64,000 nt of DNA from Sambucus nigra (GCA_949130495.1 OX422216.1:362414605-362478604); one strand, 5' to 3'. Shown: positions 22,076 through 35,793, counted from the stretch's first letter. The notes: generated by a model from the sequence alone, not told the origin. Made by a program: numbers and translations.

Positions 22076-22299
22076 CACACCACTTACTCCACTCCCGGCC
22101 TAGGTAAATCAAGAACAGGCGCCAAAGTCAACTTATCCTTTAACTCATCAAAAGACAATTGAAAAGCGTCACCCCATACGTATGGTACCCCCTTGCGAGT
22201 CAGATTAGTCAATGGACATGCTATCTTTGAGAATCCTTGAATGAACTGCCTCTAGTACCCTGCCAATCCCTAGAAACTATAAATTTATGATGTTGTCAT

Positions 22300-22961
22300 G
22301 GTTTGGACCCACTCCTTCACTGCGGACACCTTCCCGAGATCTACGAATATTCCCTTGGTGGAAACATTGTGCCCCAAGAAATGGATCTCGCGTAGTCAAA
22401 ACCCGCACTTCTCATACTTAGCATATAACTGATGCTCTCATAGTGTCTGAAGAACCCATCTCAAATGCACATCATGTCATCTATGAAGACAATGACAAAT
22501 TGATCCAGGAACTTTCTAAACACCCTGTTCATTATGTCCATGAACACGGATGGAGCATTGGTTATCCCAAACGGCATGACCCAGAACTCGTAGGATCCAT
22601 ATCGCGTCAAGATAGCAGTCTTTTACACATCCCGCTCCTTAATCCGTAACCGATTATATCCTGACCTCAAGTCTATCTTTGAGATGAAGGCAACTCCTCT
22701 CAACTGGTCGAATAAGTCATCGATTTATGGCAACAGATACTTATTCTGTATCGTGAATTTGTTCAACTCTTGGTAGTCTACAAACAACCTCAATGACCCA
22801 TCTCTTTTCTTCACAAACATCATGGGATCACCCCAAGGTGAGGTACTCCTACGGATGAATCCCAGTCCCAACAACTTTTTAATTTGATCCCGTAACTCTA
22901 TCATCTTAGCTGGAGCCATATGATATGGTTCATGGGCTATCGGCCGAGTGCCTGACATCAA
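22300..22961 (-). pseudogene. Reverse transcriptase remnant of Tekay element
   Basis: The 22725-22961 frame has the N-terminal RT motifs [33 protein letters not shown] and [15 protein letters not shown]. Further along the minus strand, a different frame has [17 protein letters not shown] and then VIVFIDDMM with the FIDD catalytic pair (codons at about 22476-22481). Frames are interrupted between them, so no active enzyme. The plus-strand frame at 22443-22649 is a shadow of this region. Confidence 0.88.
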
Positions 22962-23084
22962 ATCTATAATAAAATCTATCTTTCGGCTAGGTGGTAACCC
23001 CTATATCTCGTGTAACACATCAGAATACTTGCGAACTATGGGAATCGAATCAATAGGGATTAATATCTCTTTAGATATCTCCTC

Positions 23085-23450
23085 CTATATGTAATATAAA
23101 TCGATGGACGTTCCTCCCTCGGGATGAGGTATCGCCACCAGAAACATCTCCCGACCCGGGATAGTAAAAATAATACTCCTAATGAAACAGTCTATCATGA
23201 CTCTATAAGCAGTAAGAAAATCCATGCTAATAAGGGCATAATATTCGTGCATATCTAAGACTATCATACTTGTAGGCAGAATTAAGCTCCCAATATGTAT
23301 ACCTACTCCCCGACATATAAAGAAAATCAACGACCCATTACCCATCGGTGAGTCTACACATGTCACTGTTCTCTCTGTCCTGTCTAACAAACTGATGGAC
23401 CATGCAGAACTAGTGGCTATGAAGAAGTATGATGCCCTAGTGTCAAATAA
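23085..23450 (-). pseudogene. Aspartic protease remnant of Tekay element
   Basis: The minus strand encodes ILFDTRASYFFIA at about 23425-23450, where active enzymes have DTGA. The Gly to Arg change would destroy the active-site loop. Downstream VLDMHEYYALISMDFL, then MIDC and FTIPG match the usual ILGMDWL...IDC...F..PG tail. In intact elements it processes the Gag-Pol polyprotein. Confidence 0.75.
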
Positions 23451-24159
23451 AATGCACCCAAAGTAACATGGATAGGAGCCTCAACTACGGGTGACGTCTA
23501 CGGTGCTACTGCCTGGTGAACATTATAAACACGCCCATAATGCAATTGTCCCTATTGAATTGGTATTAATGGGATGGCTAGTGTCTGAAGTGGTGTTGGG
23601 AGGGAAGCTAGGAAGATTGTTCTTTACAGTTCCTAGTGGGCAGCCTGCTACTGTGGGTCCCTATCGCTCTCTGGGAAATCCCGATGCCTATGGCTATTCA
23701 TATAACAACCAAAGCTTCTGTACCTGAAATTTCCTCCCCTCTGTCACTCTTGTCCTCTGCCCTGGTGGCCGTTATCACCCCTCCACTGTTCCTGTTGGCC
23801 CTACTGATACAGTTGTTAGACCTACTGCTGGCCTTACTAGTAATGATGTTGGCCTTGTCTATAGCCCCCGTGTCCTTGCCTAGAGTCACCAGATCAAAAT
23901 CTCTTAGCTGGGTCCCCCGGATGGGAACTCTGCTCACCTTGAAGGACCTTCCCTAAGCTGATGGTGCCCCACTGGCACTGTTACCTCATGTCCGACCCTA
24001 ATGGCTGGACTTCCCAACTCATTTTCTTCCCTGGTGATGGAAGTGGTGGTTCTGGAAATGTAATAGGTCAGCGTTGAGTACATCAATATATGTACCCAAT
24101 GATAGATTACTCGAGTGGTGCTGGCGAATTCTCCAGGTTAAGACATCATTAAACATCTA

Positions 24160-24759
24160 AATCTTTTTCTCTTTGGTAGGTACCTCATCTGGAACTATGG
24201 TAATCAATCTCGTGAAATACTCCTCATACTCCGCAATAGTCATACCTTCCTGCTTGAGATTTAATAGTCTTCGCCTTATCTCTATCTGCACGGCAGAAGG
24301 AAAGTATTTCCAGTCAAATCGCACCCAGAAACTCTGAATTGTCATATTGTCCCTGTCCTCCAATGTGGTAGTGGACTCCCACCACTGTAAGACGACCCCT
24401 ACTAGCTTGAAGGTAGCCAATAACTATCTCTCAATATCCGTGCACTCATACATGCGAAGATGGCTGTGGATGTTGTTCTTCCATTGGCTCGCGATGACAA
24501 TTTTAGAACTGCCCGAGAACTCTGGGGGATGTACCTTCTGAAAGGCATCCCTAAATATCTCCCATGCAGTGGAAAACTGAGCTGGAACTGGCACCGCGGC
24601 CTGAACGTAGGGTGGGGCCTGCTGCACCATCGCTAAAAATGCATTCACCGCCTGAGCAACTATGGCGGCAACCTCGACTGGGTTCATTATTCCATGAGCC
24701 TGAGATGCTGGATGCTTTGGTTGGGCATTTCTGTCCCTCGGTTCTCGTCTCGGAGGCAT
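24160..24759 (-). pseudogene. Gag remnant of Tekay element
   Basis: Start ATG (complement of 24757-24759) with MPPRREPRDRNAQ, the typical plant chromovirus Gag N-terminus. An A/V/Q/P-rich linker and the capsid region follow: AFQKVHPPEFSGSS, then a stop near 24424. It continues at 24157-24420 with LVGVVLQWWES, FWVRFDWKYFP and FLNL-like LLNLKQEGMTIAEYEEYF. One in-frame break is seen near 24421. Gag packages the element RNA. The zinc-knuckle part (about 23700-24100) is too decayed to show a CCHC motif. Confidence 0.85.
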
Positions 24760-24930
24760 CTTAAATGAGAAGGAATTTATTAGTCCATAGTTATTATTAA
24801 ATCTCAAATAGCTGAAGACATAATTGCATAAATAATAATACAACAGTCCTAGAGATAGGGCTTTATATCAAAGATGCTAAGCTGGAAGTATAATAAGCCG
24901 TACAAATCCTAAAGGGAAATAGAACCTGAT

Positions 24931-24942
24931 GCTATGATACCA
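24931..24942 (-). other. Primer binding site of Tekay element
   Basis: Minus strand TGGTATCATAGC, two bases inside the 5' LTR, is a one-mismatch complement to the 3' end of initiator tRNA-Met. Confidence 0.8.
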
Positions 24943-25493
24943 CGTGTGACACCCCGCATAATTAAATACTGGGTGATCAGTCCTTTATTAAATTAAATCA
25001 AAGTGTATGGTTGGTTCATTCTTAGCATCATTGTCAAAAATAATTTTTTTCTTTATTTATCACCTAATACATAATTAAGCTAAGTGTCAAAACATTTGAT
25101 TTTATAGATTGAGTTCCATTGTTATGAGTTCATATTCATAAACCATTTTATGAACAGAGATAATAATATTGAATACCAAACCATCCAAGTGGAATAAACA
25201 GGCTAGATTAATCATTCCAAATAAAATATCCCAAATCGAAGGACAATGTAATAATTAAAAAAAATACCAACTAAAACTGAATACTGAAATAAATAAAGAG
25301 TACAAAGTCCCTCTGAGCTAAATAAATACTGGAAATTGGTGACACATGCTCTATCTAAAATAACTTAGTGAAGAGATGAGATGACAAGGATGAAGTCGTC
25401 TAAATGCAAAGACCTGCAACTCCCACACTAGGTGCAACACGTCAAGTGTCCAAATATCTAAGTCTGGCGCCCCTATGGCTGGACACCTATAAT

Positions 25494-25496
<3 letters not shown>

Positions 25497-25559
<63 letters not shown>
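25497..25559. repeat. (CA)n(TA)n microsatellite
   Basis: A short ACAC run is followed by a long TA run. The homologous site in the other LTR (about 17756-17770) has only a few units. Confidence 0.95.
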
Positions 25560-25560
<1 letters not shown>

Positions 25561-26814
25561 AGAAAGAAGAGATGAAAAGAAACGAGGCAGAGCCTGAGTG
25601 TAAAATAGCTTTAAAATAGTTTAGCAAGTATATAAAATGCTTACCAGCTGATATGACATACATGTTAGTAGTTTGACACTCACTTGGAAATTCTCACCTC
25701 TCAACTAATGTGCACGCCTAACGTACCGCTAAACCATCCTAGTTAATGCTAATCTAGTTAACTAGTTCGAATTAAGTTCCTTTTTAAATTTCCTCTTTCT
25801 TAGCATCATACATATAACAGACTAAATACAATATCGCAATCATGGCATTTATGAATCAACGTTATTAATTCATTATTGTCTCAAGGTCCCACACACTTAA
25901 GTTATTCTTTAATAACATTATCTTTCTCATCTTCTCACAAGCACGGTAGATTAAACACAGGTATATATAGTTTATCACTCATTATATATACTAATAGGGC
26001 ACCCCAAATAAAATCTATGGTGAAGGCATACTCTGATATCAAGTACCCATACCTCTCGTACAAAAAGGTAAACACTAGTTTGGAATCTCTCTCGAACTGT
26101 ACACAAAACATACATGTTGGAGGTGAATCATAGTTCCCATCCTCTAAGAGGTCAGAACATACACTCACGTCTCATAGGACCGTCTGACTATCATTCTCAA
26201 ATAGCCTGTACATAGGATCCTATGTTCTAGGGTACGAGTCAACATTCCCCATAAATGTCACATAAGAATAAGTCCGTCCCGGAGCGAAAACCTCCGTGAT
26301 AGCAAAAAGCGCGGGTATGATTAAACATAGATATTCACATAGTACATATATACATACACTCATATATGTCTATTCCCATTATTCAGATAGGTACACCCAC
26401 GATCCATAACACATTTTAACCATACGCGGTACGTAGCGCCCGAGTCCTACGTATAATTAATTCATTCTTTTATTTTCTCAATTACTGCAAGTCTTTAAGT
26501 ACTTCTCGACTCTCAGAGTGTATAATTCTGATAAATATAAAATCAGTAGGTTCACACTCTCTAACGTACTAGTCCAAGTCATCCTTAATTCTTACATGAC
26601 CTAACTTAACATAAACACGATCTTCTCCCCATTTTATACCCTCGTGAACCCACGATGAAATCTCTTATAAAATCGTACTACCCGAACCGTGGCTACAACC
26701 CTACTGGTCCTTCCCAAGTTCTGGTATGGTATTTAAGTTATGTCTAAGGGTACTTATACATTGGGGTGGAACTAACATTAAAAGGAAAGAAGATTCAAAT
26801 TCCAGGAGGAGTCT

Positions 26815-26878
26815 ATTGATCGATGGAAATGGTCGATCGATCGATCGACATTCTTGAGTCGATCTATCGATCGATCGG
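26815..26878. repeat. GATCGATC palindrome cluster in Tekay 5' LTR
   Basis: Groups of TCGATCGA at about 26820, 26833-26848 and 26859-26877, homologous to 18984-19052. The middle block is longer here. Confidence 0.8.
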
Positions 26879-27974
26879 ATATTGGCCCAGTTTCTGCAAT
26901 TCTTTGCCTATGGGTTTCATAAATTTCCACCTTCAAATACTCCATTAATTCATCCCAAACTCCCAAGAAATCAAACCAAAAGTTGTAGTGACCTAAGTAC
27001 ACGATTTACAACGTAAAACAAATGCAAATTCATCAAGGGTCACCAATTAAAGGGATTAATTCAAGCTAATTCATTAAGAGCCCTATTTTTATCATCATGT
27101 TCAATTTCCTCATACTTGTTCCATATTTGAACATATACTGGGCATCAATTTCGTAGTTAATCTTCTACATACATCAAGATAGTTGTCTTAACATGGTTTC
27201 TACTCAAAATTTCAACATAAATCTCCCAAACATCAGTACATTTGCATGAGAACATGAAATCATATCTCCCACACTAGCGTGGATGCATTATCAAATCAAG
27301 AACAACAAGTTTGATACTTTTTTGTAAATTGAAGGTCTAAATTTCTAGATTTTGATGGTGTGGCTGAGTTCCTCTTCCTCCGATCTACACTCTGGCTGTG
27401 TTTGTGGTGAAAACGGTGTAACTAGGGTGGTTCTAGCCTTGGGAAAGCTCGTGACCTCCTTCCTCTAATGGCCTATGTGAGTTGAGTTTATTCTAACCCT
27501 AGAATAAAACATCTAACAACAGATATAGACTTATGATTAAGGCCTAAAATTGGAAATTACCAAATTGCCCTCCAGTGTTGCCGATTAGGCCTAAAAACAT
27601 CTCGAGATCCAAACAGAACCCACGGGTATATTTTCTGACAGTCTCGACCCTTTCGAACACATTGGCATACTCGAAATGACCATACGGGCGATATAGAAAT
27701 AATTTACTTTTTATCCCATTAATTTAGTCCCGACATGACTGACACGCGCTTTCCGACTTAATTTTGATAACTCTCGTATTATTCACTCGCGAAAATTTTA
27801 ATAAATTCAATCACATATATTCAGTAATATTCAACATAATTCTCATCGATAATTACTGACTATCGTCACACTAGTAAATATTTATTTTAAAATTTGAATT
27901 AATATTAAATTAATTTATCCCAATTCAATTCAATTAATCCATAATTAAAGTCCATAAAAGTATGGGGTATTACA

Positions 27975-30900
27975 ACTTATTCATTTTTCCTTATCTTATG
28001 GACATTAATAGATTTACTCATTTACTTGTCCATTTCAAATTTACCAGAACATTTATTACATTAATTCAACTTAGGTTGTATCAACACATTTTACCACACA
28101 AACCATTTCTTGATATGTTCCATATTTCCAATATATTTTCTCGGAATCTTTCAATACCGCATACTTACACGGTCTCTACACCCACGGTTGTGCGCACCAT
28201 ATGCTCTGTCCAGTGATTTAGGGATTTTCACACAAGGGCTCTAGACCCTTCTTGCTTATTTTCGATTGCATCCGAGTCTTTTTTAATGTGCTTAACATTT
28301 TATACATGTCCACATTATTCCATCTCCCTACATTTCCCTGATCGAAGACAATACCTAGGGGTGGCAACGGGTCGTGTCGAGCCGGGTTCGTGTCGGGTGA
28401 TAAACGAATCGTGTCAAAAATTCATCCACCCAAACACGATTCGTTTACTAAACGGGTGGAAAAATGAAATTCATACACGATTCGTTTACTTAACGAATGA
28501 CACGACACGACCCGTTTACACCCGTTAAATAAACGAATGGTTTTGACCCGGTTCACCCGTTTAACCCGGTTCACCCGTTTATCCCCATTAATTCGTTTAA
28601 CTCGGTTCACCCGTTTAACCCGGTTCACTCGTTTAACACGATTCACCCGTTTAACCCGGTAACCCGATTACTTTAAAAATCTAAAGAGGTAACAACTTAC
28701 TTATACTTAGTCAAGAATGGAGAATTTTCATAACAAATCGATGTGGGATGCTTAGATTACGGGTTGTTAACGGGTTAACGGGTTATAAACGAGTTAACGG
28801 GTTACAAACGGGTCGCGGGTTGCAAACGGGTCGCGGGTTCTAAACGGGTGACGGGTTCTAAACGAGTGAAGGGTTATAAACGGGTGACGGGTTATAAACG
28901 GGTAGCGGGTCACACGGATTCTAAACGGGTGACGGGTCACTAACGGGTTTCGCGAATATACACGAACCCGATTCGTTTTCTTAACGGGTCTGGCGGGTCC
29001 ACCCGTTTATGACCCGAACCCGTTAAGGCTATACCCAAACCCGCTTAAAGCGTGTCGATTTCGTGTCGGGTTAACGGGTCGTGTCGCAAATTGCCACCCC
29101 TAACAATACCCAGACTTAACCGTCCGTTTTTCCATTAATACTTGGAAAATTGTTTCTTTTCTTATTTAAGTCCCTTTTCCACACACACGTTATTCATACC
29201 AAAATCATTCAATCTTTAGGACTTAACTTATTTTCACAAATATAAGTGTAACATATTTTTTAATAATTTTATTCCACTAAAATGTTTCACTATAGGTAAA
29301 TTACCAATCTACCCTTTGTTTACCAAACTTGCAATTTAGTTCCTTAACAAGTGTTATTTCTCAAAAATGGTTATTAAGTTTCGAACTTATCATTTAAAAC
29401 ACTTAGCTTTTTTAAGACTTGTTTAATACCGCACTTTTTTTAACTGTCAGGTTTGTTACTTTAACATCCTTAACATACAAAATGTACCCTTTACGCAAGA
29501 CTAGTTTTTATTTCATAGAAACTAACATTTCTTCCATTTACTAGTAGTAATGTCATACTATACATTAATCAATATTTTGTTCCACAAAATATCCATTTTT
29601 ACTCAAAAGTTGTTCATTATTGGTCTTACTAGAAAATACACAGAACAACATTATAAATATTTTTGTCCATAACATGTTTATTATTTTCCTTTCACTAGAA
29701 ATATACTAAAATACCAATTCTCACATTTCAACTCTCTAAAAATGTTTATTATTCCTTTCTACTAAGGATACACACAAATCCTATTTCGTCACATTCTTAT
29801 TTCATAAGAATGTTAATTTTTTCTGTTTTGCTAAAAATGCACACAAATACCATATTCTTACATTTTTATTCCGTACAAATGTCCATTATTTATTTTTACT
29901 AGAAATGGACATAATTACCATTTTCTTACACTTTTATTCCATAAAAATGTCCATTATTTCTTTATAGTAGAAATACAGAAAAATACCTTTTTCTTACGTT
30001 TTTATTTCTTAAAAATGTCCATGAATATTAATATAAATTTTATAACACTTCTAAAACTCATTTCAACCATCTTTTAAATACCAACATTTGTTTAAAACAT
30101 TAAGAGTCTATCTAATAAAATCATAAATACATTATAGCCATTTCCTGACACACTCTTACACTCAAATGGTGGAAAATAATAATACGAATTCTTCTCCAAT
30201 TCAAAACACACACTCTTGCACTCCTTGGATGAAAACTCTTACAAATCCTATATATATTAAGCCTAATATATGTAAATAATAAATCTAAAATTAAACTCAT
30301 GAATAAACGTAAACTACTATTAGTAAATCCTACCTTAAATGATCTCTAACAATGATGGAAATGATGTAAAAGATGGAGGATCCCCCACGTCCAAAGGTGG
30401 ATTTAAGGGGATCTCTAAAAACCTTTTAAACATGACTCCATTTTTACTCTAAGATTTCTCCACACAAGTCTTCATGAAATTATTTCTTCATCCTCAAGGA
30501 CACCCTCCTTTCAAACACCCAACAAACATACCCATAAACAAAAACATCATCTTCTACCTCTAACAAGGTTATCGAGGGTTTACTAAGATAACATAGAGTG
30601 GTTAAAAGTTTTATAGAGGTGGTTTACATGGTATTTAGGTGGTATAATGTGGGTGGTTTATGGTCCTAATAGTTATTGCCATAAACACTTCCATGGAGGT
30701 TTCATCTTAAAGAGAGAAAGGGAGACTACATAAGGAAACGAAAGCTCCCTCATTAGCATCCCAATCTTGGACTTAAATACTACGAAAACTACCCTACCAT
30801 CGAGATCATCTTGCCTGGGATCCATAAGGAATTGACAATTTTCCAAACCAAGGGAACGTACCGTGACATCAATAAAATAAAAATGTCCCGCCTAATAACT

Positions 30901-31376
30901 GCTTGGGCCGCTCAACCGTGGCTAGTTGGCCAGTCCACCGGGTCTCATGTTGAAAACCTCATTTTTTTTCTAATTTTGTCCCTTAGGTATTTTTGTATAT
31001 TTTTTTAGTACCCCCAAAACTTGGTCAAATTATTTTTCTAGTCCACGAGGGTTTCTACAAAAATCGTGCAATTATATGACTTATATGTTGCGTGTCAGCA
31101 ATATGACACCTTATACTTATTTGCATCCGTAACTCATTCGTTCCTCACATAATTCATGTCATACTCTACCAATATATTAAGAATAATCATTAGAACCTAA
31201 ATGTTCGTCCATGCGCACCGCGCAACGTGAAATTTTCTTTTTAGTCACTATGTGCTACGCGTCACTTTTCTATAATTTTGGCTCAACACTCATGGACCTA
31301 TTTTTCCAAATATTTCTCTGAGTAAAATGCCTAATTATAATTAAAATATTTATTTCTAGGGCGGGGCATTATAAAC
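27975..31376 (-). repeat. Family A left LTR, part 2
   Basis: Collinear with 59934-62385 (for example CTTATGGACATTAATAGATT, TCATCTTACCT/TTGCCTGGGATCC-type matches at 30800 and 61980, and ACAAAAATCGTGCAAT near 31060 and 62233). It ends GGGCGGGGCATTATA at 31376 beside a purine-rich tract on the minus strand. Frames inside it are not conserved between copies and no gene is called. A hAT element is inserted at 28356-29102. Confidence 0.8.
28356..29102. mobile_element. Non-autonomous hAT element built of CGGGT repeats
   Basis: Perfect 8-bp TSD ACAATACC (28348-28355 and 29103-29110) around ends TAGGGGTGGCAA and TTGCCACCCCTA. The uninserted paralogue near 60290-60300 lacks the element. The interior is two arrays: about 18-bp units CACCCGTTTAACCCGGTT (28540-28660) and about 17-bp units ACGGGTTATAAACGGGT (28755-28950), in opposite sense, so the element can fold into a long hairpin. 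Frames over it (VKRVNR repeats) are artefacts. Confidence 0.85.
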
Positions 31377-33639
31377 TTCCCACCTTAGGGAATTTCGTCT
31401 TCAAAATTATTGGTTCTTAACTTTAGGATCCAATAACCTTCATCTATTTCCCATTCCTATGGTGTTTTCAACACTATGATCTAAACCTAAAGACTTCAAT
31501 CTCATCAATCATCCTTGTTAGTTCACTCACAACGAACCCTAAGGTCTTATCAAAATTCTCGAGCATGCCTAACATGCCTACTTAACAAGCCTTAAGATGT
31601 TTGATATTCATTAATTATGGTACCATCATCAATGAACTCATTATCGAGGATCATATCTACATTAGGATTCACAAACTTTATTTTGCCAAACAAATCTCAG
31701 GTCACGCCTAGCCCAGGTGGAGACAACCTCAACAATTCTCATCATGCTCATCAACGATTCCTAAGACAATCATATCAGCACATAGGTCTACTCGATCGAT
31801 ATCTCCTACTATATCCTTATGCCAGCCTAGATTCATCCTGGTATTACAACTTAACACACCTAAGATATCACATCCTCAATTCGTACAATTTTGAACCCAG
31901 TGCAACACTACCTCTAATGTCTAATCAAATTCCAATATTCATAATATCCTCATGTCACAACCTATGGACACATGACCCAGCTACATTAGTTACATCGGCT
32001 AACTAAAAGGTATGTTAACCTAAGAAATCAAGTAATATATGCAACTATATGCAACAGTGCGAGACTACATGCACACATATACTAGTGTAGAATAAAGGTT
32101 CTTCCGAAGAAGAGCGCACTCATTTACCATGACACGTCAGCCACAACTGGCCTAACCCATGTCACTACTAAGTTCACATAGTTCCACACTCACATCATAA
32201 CTAATCAATAACTTCCCATTATCGGGAGTAAAGAAGGCACGAGAAACGCAACGAATCTGATGACTGCTATGCCCAAAGAAAAAAATCAAATTCTAACAGT
32301 GAATCGAACCACCCGAAGTGTGAGCCCAGAACGTATTCTTGAATTCTATAACTCTTTACCAATATCTGATAAGAATCATAGACTTACCACATACCCAGGC
32401 TTGGAATAATAACCTTGGCGGGTCCTACTCAAGAATCATTCGTCCATGATGGACGAACGAAGCATAAACAAGTTTCCTTTGAAAATATAAAATGTTAGGC
32501 TTACCTCCTTAGTACTAACACCACATATCCATCACTGGTAAGCTAAACTATCCTAAAGCAGGACCACGTTACCTCTCTTGACATTTATCATTAGTTATCG
32601 ACCAACAACATATAGACCTCCAAAATCAAAACACGCGGTAGCTAACCTCGGTTGTCTATATCACTCTCATCAAGTGCACAATAGTGCTCACACAGTTTAA
32701 AACATTTAATTCATGACTAGTTATTGACACTCTTAGCACTGTCTATATGATACTAACCCATAATCACCCTAAAACCTCACTCATACCTAATGATTTCCTC
32801 CAATAAGGACATTATTAACCACACAAGTAGTACACTTAGGTGCTATAATTATGTCTAACACTTCACCATGTGTGTGGTATTTCTAAAAGCCACAACGAAT
32901 CTCATCGTGTTCTAAGTTTCCCAGGTGCACCACTTGGAATTGGTTAACCTATTTCGGAAATTGTCCTCGAAGATCATATCATGATACATGTCTATAAATA
33001 AAAGCATATCACTAACTCCAAGGAACTGCCATAAATTGACGTGATCTAATTGTATTACAGTCACTAATGTTCTACCATCACTCATGTAAATTTCAAAACA
33101 ATAATGATTTCTAATGCCTCATGGGTGACAATATCAAACTCAATTATTTCCCTAAACATCTTACACGTCTATTAAGAGAAATTTCAAGTCATATCATGGC
33201 CTATGCTACACAACCTAAGGTATACCAATACGAATGTATATCACCACATAAACCTATATATAACAATTATCTCTATGGTTCCGAGGAGAAACACTATTGT
33301 CATTGTAACGCATGGTACACAACCTCAATTTCACCCTTACTAGGTAAAGACTACAACTCACATTAGCATCTCACTAGATAAACTTTAATACACATCTCTA
33401 AGGAATTCATATACGATTTCACATTCCTATATATGTCCTTAACCTAAAATCAATCTCACTACATCACATTATCTAATTCTCATTGAGTGTTCAATGATAA
33501 CAACTAATTTACTCACTATGCAAATGTCATACTACGTGTTAATCTACCAAATAATACAAATATAGAGTTTGGTGGGATATAGGACGACGAATATTGCCTA
33601 TAAACACTAGGGCCCATGACTACGAACACCACAAAGGAT
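31377..33639 (-). other. Family A internal region, part 1 (no coding seen)
   Basis: It begins at the PPT end of the element (minus strand AAGGTGGGAAGTT preceded by AAGACGAAATTCC). No gag or pol motif is found on either strand in 2.2 kb. The frame at 31617-32006 (129 codons) has no recognisable domain. Either a non-autonomous element or sequence too old to read. Confidence 0.5.
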
Positions 33640-34575
33640 TGTGACACCCCGCCTAATAAATACCAGGTGATCAGTACTATTTCAAATTAAATAGGAATCT
33701 CAAATGGTTTCATTCTCAATATCACTGTTGAAAACCAATTAATTACTAATAACCTATTAGGCCTGGTGTCAAATTTTAAGCTTCGTAATCTTTTCAACTT
33801 AACCGCATAATTAAATCCATCCACACAATGATATAAATAACAATTGAAATGAATAAATAATAATCGATCACTCTCGGTTAAACATTTGTACAACCATATC
33901 GAAATAGGCGCAAAATAAAAATTCTGCAAATAAAATAAAAGAAACCAGTTGAGAAATATGCCCGATTATTACAACAGTACCTCCTATCTAGAGGATAAGG
34001 ATAAAGGCATCTAAACAATTTCCTGCCAACATCCACAGCTGCAGAAGCAATGTCTGACTCAAAAGAATTGTCATCCAGGCGTCCTTATTTCTGGACACCT
34101 AAAAAGTATAATAAAGGTGAAGGAAAAAGAAAACAGTAGATACATGTCAGAGCCCGGGTTTTGAAAAACATTTTAGCAAGTGGTTAACATACTTTAATAT
34201 TTAAAATATGATATTTTTCATATTTAAACTGGTGTCGCACACACATAAAATACCCCTCACCTCTCATCTAATAGTGTAAGCCTAACGCAAACCCTTGTTA
34301 CGCTACCCAACCTAACTAACATCTCACCGAACTTTTGAATACCCAAACACTATCTCATGAATCGCGTATAATATTTAAGCTTCTGCATTAGCTTATACAT
34401 TTTAATTTCTCGCTTGTTATACATTCCTTCATTTTTAATAACTTTCACTACTTATACACTATTCACATTTTAGTGTTAATTCTCGTATATAATATTCACA
34501 TCTTTATATACGTATATCACCTATTTTATTCGAGATTATAAACTCCTCGATGATCCAAAAATTATTTTACAATTT

Positions 34576-34715
34576 ATTCTGTCCATATATATATATATAT
34601 ATATACACACATCTCATATATATAAAATATACAATATACATCCAGTATATCCATACCTATATCCCACACACTATATAAGTATAATAACCATCCCTCAAAG
34701 CTATAACTCAATGGA

Positions 34716-34768
<53 letters not shown>

Positions 34769-34905
34769 CACATCTCATATATATACAATATACTATATAC
34801 ATCCAGTATATCCATACCTATATCCCACACACTATATAAGTATAATAATCATCCCTCAAAGCTATAACTCAATGAATGTAGTCTCTCAATGCTATCATCT
34901 TCTAG

Positions 34906-34960
<55 letters not shown>

Positions 34961-35100
34961 CTCATAAATATACAATATACTAAATGCATTCAATATATCC
35001 ATACATATATATCACACACTATATAAGTATAATAACCATCCCTCAGAGCTATAACTCAATGGATGTAGTCTCTCAATGCTATCATCTTCTAGGGAATTAC
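34576..35100. repeat. Triplicated segment separated by TA arrays
   Basis: Three copies of about 100-110 bp start with CATCTCAT at 34610, 34771 and 34958 and share CAATATAC, TATATCCATAC, CACACTATATAAGTATAATA and TCCCTCA.AGCTATAACTCA. Each is bounded by a long TA run (34588-34604, 34719-34765, 34908-34954). Copies 2 and 3 also share a GTAGTCTCTCAATGCTATCA tail. Confidence 0.85.
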
Positions 35101-35426
35101 TCACATACCATCCTGAGTTACCAGCGGTCGAACTCTCACACCGACTTGGGAAAAGAAAAATCACAATCTATGGGAAGTGAGCATAGTTCCTTACCGAAAA
35201 TGAGAACGAAACATACCCACCACGTCTCACCCCTGATAAAAATCACACAATATAAAAATGGGCACTATGACCTGGGGACTATACGCTCCCTATTCCTTAA
35301 GCCAGGGGCCTCACCCGCATTGCGCAACTTCCCATGATAGCATTAGAGGGGTGTGGTTTACATAAATACATCATTCACACACATATATACTCATATTCAT
35401 ATCATATATATACTGTCTCAAAACTC

Positions 35427-35427
<1 letters not shown>

Positions 35428-35487
<60 letters not shown>
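35428..35487. repeat. (TA)n microsatellite
   Basis: About 30 TA units inside the solo LTR. Confidence 0.95.
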
Positions 35488-35494
<7 letters not shown>

Positions 35495-35730
35495 CACCTC
35501 AAATCCGGCTATCATGCCAGTCTCTCCTGACATTAGCCTATATTCCTGAATATATCAATTCGTATAGATTAATAAGTATACACACAACTTATTTTAATAA
35601 CATAAGTATTCACTCACTTATGACACAATTCTGACATAAATATATTTTCCAGAATAATAGCTTATTACCACTCGCTAGTATTCTAATTTCACCATACTCG
35701 TACATTTTGACATTATTCACATATGTTATC

Positions 35731-35731
35731 A

Positions 35732-35793
<62 letters not shown>
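35731..35793. repeat. (TA)n microsatellite
   Basis: About 30 TA units inside the solo LTR. Confidence 0.95.

Larger units (their letters stand above)
17273..27974 (-). mobile_element. Tekay-type chromovirus (Ty3/gypsy), decayed full-length copy
   Basis: Two LTRs (17273-20162 and 24945-27974) of about 2.9 and 3.0 kb flank a minus-strand internal region. That region encodes gag, protease, RT, RNase H, integrase and a C-terminal chromodomain-like tail, in Ty3/gypsy order. PBS at 24931-24942 (minus strand TGGTATCATAGC, one mismatch to tRNA-iMet), polypurine tract ATTAGGGGGGAAGT on the minus strand next to 20162. The flanks ACTTT (17268-17272) and ACTTA (27975-27979) are a 5-bp TSD with one change. 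Many stops and frameshifts make it non-functional. It is inserted in the family A left LTR. Confidence 0.9.
24945..27974 (-). repeat. Tekay 5' LTR (element sense)
   Basis: Plus-strand ends TGTGACACCCC and GGGTATTACA. It includes a TA microsatellite at about 25501-25558 and a GATCGATC cluster at 26815-26878. Frames in it (25876-26168 and others) have no domain. Confidence 0.88.

Noticed and set aside
22443..22649. Plus-strand frame of 68 codons
   Set aside because: Shadow of the reverse transcriptase FIDD region on the minus strand.
23491..23956. Plus-strand frames rich in Leu and Ala, resembling a membrane protein
   Set aside because: They are antisense to the Gag/protease linker of the Tekay element and have no start context or family match.
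17273..27974. Considered whether the Tekay element could be intact
   Set aside because: Stops and frameshifts in gag, RT and integrase, and changed catalytic positions in protease (DTGA to DTRA) and integrase (SDRD to SERN).
28422..28646. Frame of VKRVNR repeats, like a basic repeat protein
   Set aside because: Read-through of the short tandem units in the hAT element 28356-29102.
31617..32006. 129-codon frame in the family A internal region
   Set aside because: No recognisable domain, biased low-complexity composition, and opposite to the direction of the element.
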